64,000 nucleotides of DNA, from assembly GCA_964484675.1 (NCBI GenBank), contig CAZAFC010000002.1, forward strand, positions 124,001 through 188,000. The letters are read 5' to 3'. This document shows, piece after piece, positions 59,366 through 64,000 of this stretch. The stretch is from CAZAFC01 sp964484675. GTDB lineage: Bacteria; Patescibacteriota; Saccharimonadia; Saccharimonadales; UBA4665. The translations under genes were made by a program, and so were the position numbers. Each line of letters begins with the position of its first letter. Position 1 is the first letter of the stretch. The notes beneath the pieces are model-generated. The model did not search any database, was not told the DNA's origin, and worked only from the letters and a program-made list of their open reading frames with translations.

Positions 59366-59380
59366 CTAGACTTTAAGCAA

Positions 59381-59417
59381 TAAACCGTTTGGGCACGTAT
59401 GCTTGAACGGTTTTATT
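59381..59417. terminator. Terminator after rpmE2
   Basis: AAACCGTT (59382-59389) pairs with AACGGTTT (59406-59413), followed by TATTGTT; AT-rich flanks on both sides. Confidence 0.75.
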
Positions 59418-59556
59418 GTTGGGAATTGTCACCCGCCGCCTCCACGCCGTGCAAGTAAAAACCGCTCAGCATGGTCGCCATACGCAGCCAGGCAAAAGAG
59501 TCACATATGAGTGGCAGCGCTCGCACCAAACAACAGCCAGAATCAGCAAAATACGA

Positions 59557-59562
59557 TATACT
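59557..59562 (+). promoter_or_regulatory. -10 box for prfA-prmC
   Basis: TATACT, 10 nt before the ATG at 59573; the leader would be only 3-4 nt. Confidence 0.5.
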
Positions 59563-59572
59563 AGCACCAGAT

Positions 59573-60631
59573 ATGGAACAAAAAGAACAGCAATTGCGCG
59601 AAGAGCTTAAGCAGCTGGAGGCGCAACTCAGCGATCCAGCGATTTTCAGTTCGAAGGAATACCCCAAACTGGCCAAGCGACGCCAAGCGCTTGAAACGGT
59701 GGTCGATCTTTTTGACGAGCGCAAACAACTCCTGCAAAATGAGCAAGAATCGCGCGAGCTAGCAAAGAGCGGCGACGCCGAGCTCGCGGAGCTGGCCCAA
59801 ACTGATCTGGCGGACATTGCCACGCGGCTCACGATCAACGAAGATCGCTTGCGCGAAGAGCTCACACCCAAAGATCCGAACGACGACCGCGACGTGGTCG
59901 TTGAAATCCGTGCCGCCGCTGGTGGTGACGAAGCGAGCTTGTTTGCGGCCGACCTGTACCGCATGTACATCCGCTGGGCGGAGCGGCATCGTTACAAAAC
60001 CGAGCTGGTGAGCGAGGCGCCGAGCGAAGTCGGCGGTTTTAAGGAAATTATTTTTGAGGTGCACGGCGAAGACATCTACAAGCAGCTCAAATTCGAGGCC
60101 GGCGTGCACCGCGTGCAGCGCGTGCCGTCTACCGAAAGCCAGGGGCGCATCCACACGTCCACCGCCACCGTGAGCGTGCTGCCGGAAGCCGAAGAAACCG
60201 ACATCGAGATCAATCCGAGCGACTTGCGCATCGACGTCTATCGCAGTTCCGGCCACGGTGGCCAGAGCGTGAACACCACCGACTCGGCCGTGCGCATTAC
60301 CTACCTGCCTACCGGCATGGTCGTGACTTGCCAAGACGAAAAATCTCAGATCAAAAATAAGGAAAAAGCTATGGGCGTGCTGCGCTCGCGTCTGCTCGCG
60401 CTCAAAATCGAAGAAGAGCAAAAACAGCTCAGCGACTCGCGCAAGAAACTTATCGGCTCCGGCGATCGCTCCGAAAAGATCCGCACCTACAACTTTCCGC
60501 AAGACCGCATTACCGATCATCGCATTGGCTACTCGCGCAGCAATATCCCCGGCGCGCTGAATGGTGAAATCGACGATCTTATTGAACAGCTGCAGTCGTT
60601 TGAGCGCCAGCTGCTCAACGCGGAAGCATAA
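59573..60631 (+). CDS. prfA: Peptide chain release factor 1
   Basis: Recognises UAA and UAG. 352 residues from MEQKEQQLREELKQLEAQL; the longer in-frame start at 59471 reads through the promoter and is rejected. RF1 features: the discriminator tripeptide in RVPSTESQGRIHTS (PST; P-x-T type), AAAGGDEASLFAADLYRMY and the GGQ loop SSGHGGQSVNTTDSAVRITYLPTG. Followed after 6 nt by prmC, which methylates the GGQ glutamine: a typical functional pair. Confidence 0.96.
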   Translation: MEQKEQQLREELKQLEAQLSDPAIFSSKEYPKLAKRRQALETVVDLFDERKQLLQNEQESRELAKSGDAELAELAQTDLADIATRLTINEDRLREELTPKDPNDDRDVVVEIRAAAGGDEASLFAADLYRMYIRWAERHRYKTELVSEAPSEVGGFKEIIFEVHGEDIYKQLKFEAGVHRVQRVPSTESQGRIHTSTATVSVLPEAEETDIEINPSDLRIDVYRSSGHGGQSVNTTDSAVRITYLPTGMVVTCQDEKSQIKNKEKAMGVLRSRLLALKIEEEQKQLSDSRKKLIGSGDRSEKIRTYNFPQDRITDHRIGYSRSNIPGALNGEIDDLIEQLQSFERQLLNAEA

Positions 60632-60637
60632 GACGAC

Positions 60638-61447
60638 ATGACCGTCGGCGATTTTTTGTCAGCGAAAACAGCCCAACTCGCAGCTGCCGGCATTGAAACA
60701 CCTCGGCTTGACTGCCTTGTATTACTCGAGGAGGTGCTGGCTCAGTCACGAGCTTCGCTGCTCGCTCACCTCGATATGCCACTCGCTCCTGAGCAATCCA
60801 ACCAACTCGAAACATGCGTTGCGCGTCGCCAAAGGCACGAGCCGCTGGCGTACATCCGTGGACATGCAGCGTTTTATGGGCGCGATTTTTTGGTCAATGC
60901 CGATGTGCTGGTGCCCCGCCCCGAAAGCGAGCAGATCATCACTTTACTTAAGACCTTGCCCCAAACGCGCAACCCAACGATTGCCGACATTGGTACCGGC
61001 TCGGGTTGCCTAGCAATTTCTGCGGCGCTAGAACTATCGGCAGCGCAAGTCGACGGATACGATATCAGTCCCTCAGCGCTTGTCGTCGCCCGCCAAAATA
61101 CCGCGGCGCTCGGCGCACACGTCGAGTTCTACCAGGGAAATTTGCTCACCGATCTTCAACAAAAGCATTACAATGTGCTGCTCGCAAATCTTCCGTATGT
61201 GCCGGAACATGGCCCCGTCAATCAGGCAACGAGTTTTGAGCCGAGTCTCGCACTCTTCGCGGGCAGCGACGGACTTGACGCGTTGCGCGCTTTTTGGCAG
61301 CAAGTCGCTACTTTGGCGCACAAGCCCAACCACATCTTAACCGAATCAATACCAAGCCAACATCATACTGTGGCGCTTATGGCCCGCACCAGTGGCTTTG
61401 CGCTTGAGCGGCGCGAAGGCTACATCCAGGTATTTGCTGCGATTTGA
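60638..61447 (+). CDS. prmC: Release factor glutamine methyltransferase PrmC
   Basis: Methylates the glutamine of the GGQ motif in RF1 and RF2. 269 residues: N-terminal helical domain (LDCLVLLEEVLAQSRASLLAHLD, RRQRHEPLAYIRGHAAFYGRDF), DVLVPRPESEQII, the SAM loop IADIGTGSGCLAISAAL and VDGYDISPSAL. The catalytic NPPY motif is written NLPY here (VLLANLPYVPEH), a change of the first proline. Otherwise normal length and operon position after prfA. Confidence 0.92.
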   Translation: MTVGDFLSAKTAQLAAAGIETPRLDCLVLLEEVLAQSRASLLAHLDMPLAPEQSNQLETCVARRQRHEPLAYIRGHAAFYGRDFLVNADVLVPRPESEQIITLLKTLPQTRNPTIADIGTGSGCLAISAALELSAAQVDGYDISPSALVVARQNTAALGAHVEFYQGNLLTDLQQKHYNVLLANLPYVPEHGPVNQATSFEPSLALFAGSDGLDALRAFWQQVATLAHKPNHILTESIPSQHHTVALMARTSGFALERREGYIQVFAAI

Positions 61448-61544
61448 GCAAGAATTATCTGGCCGGAAAGCTTTGATCTACTCCGGGCTACAACCGTACA
61501 AGTTTTAAGAACGTCGCTTTTTGTGCTGGAAGGTGCCAGTGGGA

Positions 61545-62822
61545 CTAACCGGCCGGCGCAACCCCAAGTGTCACATTGGCCGTAATCGTCTTGCCGCCTC
61601 GAATTATCGTGAGCGTCACCGTATCGCCCACGGCGTGTTTATCGAGAATCGCCGTCAAACTCTGGTTATTGTCGATGGTATCGCTGCCGACCTTCGTAAT
61701 GATGTCGCCCTCTTTCAAGCCAGCTTTTGCTGCTGGGCCGCCAGGCACAATCGACGGCTGGCCGGTGATACTGGCCGGCGCAATGTACGCCCCATTGTTC
61801 ACGCTCAAGTTATATTGCGATGCAACGTCAGCCGTAATTGGCACGTAGAGCACGCCAAGATATGGGCGCTGGAGCTTGCCATTTTGCTCAACACTTTGGA
61901 TGAGTCCGGAAACATCGTCGATCGGGATTGCGAAACCAATATTCTGTGCGCCGCCAGCAATCGCCGTATTAATACCGATGACTTCGCCGTCCAAATTGAC
62001 GAGCGGACCGCCCGAGTTGCCTTCGTTAATCGCCGCGTCTGTCTGAAAAAGATCGTCCAAGTTCTCGCTGTCCGAGCCGCCGTCGCTTGCCTGCACGCTG
62101 CGGCCATGGCCAGAAATAATTCCCGAAGTCACGGTGTTTTGGAACTGTCCCAGCGCGTTGCCAATCGCTACCACCGAATCACCAATCTGCATCTTGCTCG
62201 ATTGACCAATCTGGGCCGGCACCAGTTTTTTGCCGTTGGTATTTGTAATTTTCAGGAACGCTATGTCGAGCGTATCGTTGCTGCTCGTGCGGCCCACAAC
62301 CTGCACGTTCTTGTACAGTGTGCCATCAGACAGTGTCACATTAACATTGGTCGTACCAGCCGGCACAACGTGTCGATTGGTAATAATCAATCCGTCCGCG
62401 GAAATAATAATACCCGTGCCAGCACTCTCTTGCTGTGACTGTTGGCTAGTGCCAAAGAAGCTATCCACTGATGTTGTGGTGCCGGTACTATCAATCGAAA
62501 CCACGCTTGCGCCTACTGTTTTTGCAATATTGCTAATGAGCTGCCCTTGGGTTTTGAGCACCACTTGTTGCTGATGGGTTGTCACATTGGCGTCACCTGC
62601 GTTGCGGCCACCCAGCCAACCGCCCAAAAATCCCATTGAACCACTAATCACAAACAAAAAAGCTATTGCCAGAATCTTCACGCGAGCATGGTCGACGTGA
62701 TATGTCATTTCTGAAATGCGTGGAGATTTAGGTAGGCCTTCGTGTTGCTCGAGCGCTGCCGGGGACGCACTTTCGGCCGATTTGGCTTTTTTTGGTTCTT
62801 CAAAATCAGATGGATCCATCAT
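61545..62822 (-). CDS. HtrA/DegP-like trypsin-type serine protease with PDZ domain
   Basis: Membrane-anchored extracytoplasmic quality-control protease. 425 residues: cytoplasmic head, one membrane segment (ILAIAFLFVISGSMGFLGGWL), trypsin fold with the triad His in ITNRHVV, Asp in DTLDIAFLKI and Ser in NEGNSGGPLVN, then one PDZ domain (IVPGGPAAKAGLKEGDIITKVG). AAAGGAGGG precedes the ATG. Lies next to a membrane protein gene 9 nt upstream, probably co-transcribed. Confidence 0.95.
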   Translation of the reverse strand: MMDPSDFEEPKKAKSAESASPAALEQHEGLPKSPRISEMTYHVDHARVKILAIAFLFVISGSMGFLGGWLGGRNAGDANVTTHQQQVVLKTQGQLISNIAKTVGASVVSIDSTGTTTSVDSFFGTSQQSQQESAGTGIIISADGLIITNRHVVPAGTTNVNVTLSDGTLYKNVQVVGRTSSNDTLDIAFLKITNTNGKKLVPAQIGQSSKMQIGDSVVAIGNALGQFQNTVTSGIISGHGRSVQASDGGSDSENLDDLFQTDAAINEGNSGGPLVNLDGEVIGINTAIAGGAQNIGFAIPIDDVSGLIQSVEQNGKLQRPYLGVLYVPITADVASQYNLSVNNGAYIAPASITGQPSIVPGGPAAKAGLKEGDIITKVGSDTIDNNQSLTAILDKHAVGDTVTLTIIRGGKTITANVTLGVAPAG

Positions 62823-62831
62823 TCCCTCCTT

Positions 62832-63608
62832 TTACACCCCACCGCGCACACGCGCGATATCAAGCATCAGATACACAATCATTGCCACCACAGTGAGCGA
62901 CACCACAAATGCGAATTCCATCTTGAAAAGCTTAGCCAGCCGTTGCAAATGCTCGAGATAATACAGGCCGCCCAAGCCAAAGCCGATGACGAGCAAAATC
63001 ACAACCGGCTGAGGCAAGAGTGTGCTTTCCGGATGCGGAAATGAGATGAGCCAGTGGCCAAGCACCCAGGTCAGGCAAACCGCAAAGTAGCCCCAGGCGT
63101 ACGAAAGCAACTTGGCGTATGGCTCGTCAAAGCTATCAAAAAAGTGCCGTGCCGAAAGGTAGCAAATAAGCCCGGTCAGGAACACAATCCCATACAGCGG
63201 CCCTGTCGTCCAAGCCAAGAACAGCGCCACCAAGCCGAACAACATGCCCGTCATCGCTTGTGTCGATACCAGCAGGACACTCGATCCCGGCTTGAGCGTC
63301 ACCAGCCAGAACCCATACACGAGCACCCACAAAAATTGCATCAGCTGACTGCCGCTATGCGTCATGAAAAGCAGCAGCGAAATACCGACAATAATATCAA
63401 CGGCATTAGCGCGAATGTTGGTTGGCCAAAATCGTGGTCGCACGGCAAACATACGCCATTTACTTAACAAAATTATGGCCAAGGCCAGCTGGACAAAATT
63501 GATCCGAACCAAAATAAACACCGCGAGTGGCAATAAAAGATTAAATCCCACATGCACAAATTGCGCGTAGCCAGAGGCCGGTTTTATTTTGTCGATGAGT
63601 GGCTTCAT
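62832..63608 (-). CDS. Multi-pass membrane protein, function unknown
   Basis: 258 residues, about seven or eight membrane segments and short loops. Notable segments: KWRMFAVRPRFWPTNIRANAVDIIVGISLLLFM, a charged conserved-looking loop between two helices, and ARHFFDSFDEPYAKLLSYAWGYF. No transporter or enzyme motif recognised. The ATG overlaps the end of the LytR_C gene by 4 nt (ATGA) and htrA follows 9 nt later, so the three genes form one unit linked to the cell envelope. Confidence 0.75.
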   Translation of the reverse strand: MKPLIDKIKPASGYAQFVHVGFNLLLPLAVFILVRINFVQLALAIILLSKWRMFAVRPRFWPTNIRANAVDIIVGISLLLFMTHSGSQLMQFLWVLVYGFWLVTLKPGSSVLLVSTQAMTGMLFGLVALFLAWTTGPLYGIVFLTGLICYLSARHFFDSFDEPYAKLLSYAWGYFAVCLTWVLGHWLISFPHPESTLLPQPVVILLVIGFGLGGLYYLEHLQRLAKLFKMEFAFVVSLTVVAMIVYLMLDIARVRGGV

Positions 63609-64000
63609 GTTTGTCCCGTTAGTATTATAAAGTCAGAACCGTTTGTTTGCACGCCCGCAGGCAGCGTGCTCGTGGCCTTGGTGCCAAATCGTTGCTCAAG
63701 GTAGTTTTTGGTGTACGGCTTAGTGCCATGCGACATGTCCACGAGCACTGTTTTGGTTGGCACGTTCGCCAGCGAAGTATTTGTTGCGGCGATGCTGTAG
63801 CCGTAATTCTTGAGTTCACTAGCTACTTGCTGGGCCGGCATGCCACTGCTTGCGCCGCTCTCGATCGCCACTTTTGCAGCCTCTTTTATAATATACCCAT
63901 CCGGTAATTGTGTACGAATGTATTGCTGAATTGGCGCGTAATTATTGATGCCGGCCATCGGAATCACTACTGATTGCCCGCCAGCAGCGCCGGTTTTCAC
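63605..64000 (-). CDS. LytR C-terminal-domain protein, truncated by the window edge
   Basis: The frame is open to the last base, so the N-terminal part is missing and the GTG at the edge is probably internal. The visible 131 residues include IPMAGINNYAPIQQYIRTQL, then a LytR_C-like domain (AAKVAIESGASSGMPAQQVASELKNYGYSI, TVLVDMSHG, YLEQRFG) and SDFIILTGQT at the end, typical of LytR-CpsA-Psr cell-wall ligases or of stand-alone LytR_C proteins. Catalytic residues of the ligase domain would lie outside the window. Confidence 0.78.
   Translation of the reverse strand: MKTGAAGGQSVVIPMAGINNYAPIQQYIRTQLPDGYIIKEAAKVAIESGASSGMPAQQVASELKNYGYSIAATNTSLANVPTKTVLVDMSHGTKPYTKNYLEQRFGTKATSTLPAGVQTNGSDFIILTGQT

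Noticed and set aside
59471..59572. N-terminal extension of prfA
   Set aside because: It crosses a TATACT promoter and the sequence before MEQKEQQ is unlike RF1.
1..64000. UGA recoding as in Gracilibacteria/Absconditabacteria
   Set aside because: Many genes end at TGA at family-typical lengths (radC, ATGA overlaps), and prfB is present.
1..64000. tRNA genes in the gaps
   Set aside because: No gap shows a T-arm with matching acceptor stem; the only GGTTCG-like match lies inside the micro-ORF at 8492-8554.

Overview
The window reads as the chromosome of a Candidate Phyla Radiation (Patescibacteria) bacterium, most likely a Saccharibacterium (TM7) or close relative. The basis is a compact gene set with short gaps, a Gram-positive style envelope toolkit (LPXTG protein, FtsEX with a PcsB-like CHAP protein, LytR-type C-terminal domain, no outer-membrane genes), shortened housekeeping proteins (EF-Ts, ProRS without an editing domain), and many promoters whose -10 box lies 6-8 nt before the start codon. 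UGA is used as stop and release factor 2 is present, which argues against the UGA-recoding Gracilibacteria/Absconditabacteria. Assignment to phylum is inference; no rRNA is present. No rRNA, tRNA, CRISPR array or transposase was seen.

Layout. 1-304: end of a HARE-HTH gene. 305-1666: a long stretch without a convincing gene, holding a terminator and a 9-bp minisatellite interrupted by a 100-N assembly gap. 1667-10231 (minus): division and cell wall (dcw) cluster read mraZ-rsmH-micro-ORF-ftsL-ftsI-mraY-ftsW-murG-ftsQ, with four MraZ boxes upstream of mraZ. 10448-12651: a small unknown gene, radC and an unknown gene. 12750-17314 (minus): NYN nuclease-like protein, RNase HI, a PQ-loop-like membrane protein, a KwaB-like (DUF4868) protein and a Pif1-like helicase; the last two overlap and form a candidate defence module. 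17398-19341: Nudix, flavodoxin-like oxidoreductase and a membrane-anchored coiled-coil protein. 19541-27090 (minus): glyS, then a degenerate histidine-kinase/receiver pair coupled to recO, a membrane-anchored methyltransferase, xseAB and a flippase-like protein. 27364-31947: unknown gene, TRM11-like methyltransferase and bL27, receiver protein, pyrG.

32023-36217 (minus): ftsE-ftsX-PcsB-like hydrolase-ctpA, a division peptidoglycan-hydrolysis unit, preceded by a tiny independent transcription unit coding 27 residues. 36536-44109: unknown gene, then prfB, an M16 peptidase and secA, plus hpf and serS. 44339-48612 (minus): Cas4-like nuclease, RlmD-type methyltransferase, HAD phosphatase, a heliorhodopsin homologue that has lost both the retinal lysine and the counterion glutamate, and msrA. 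48789-50011: DUF427 and an LPXTG surface protein. 50205-57971 (minus): lysS, greA, proS, CPBP protease, rseP, frr, tsf, rpsB. 58102-64000: SEC-C protein, bL31B, prfA-prmC, an HtrA-like protease, a membrane protein and a truncated LytR_C protein.

The genes are mostly core translation, repair and envelope functions. The most interesting parts are the retinal-free heliorhodopsin homologue, the KwaB-like/Pif1 pair, the catalytically degenerate two-component pair, the leader region inside the dcw cluster, and the recurrent leaderless promoter geometry.
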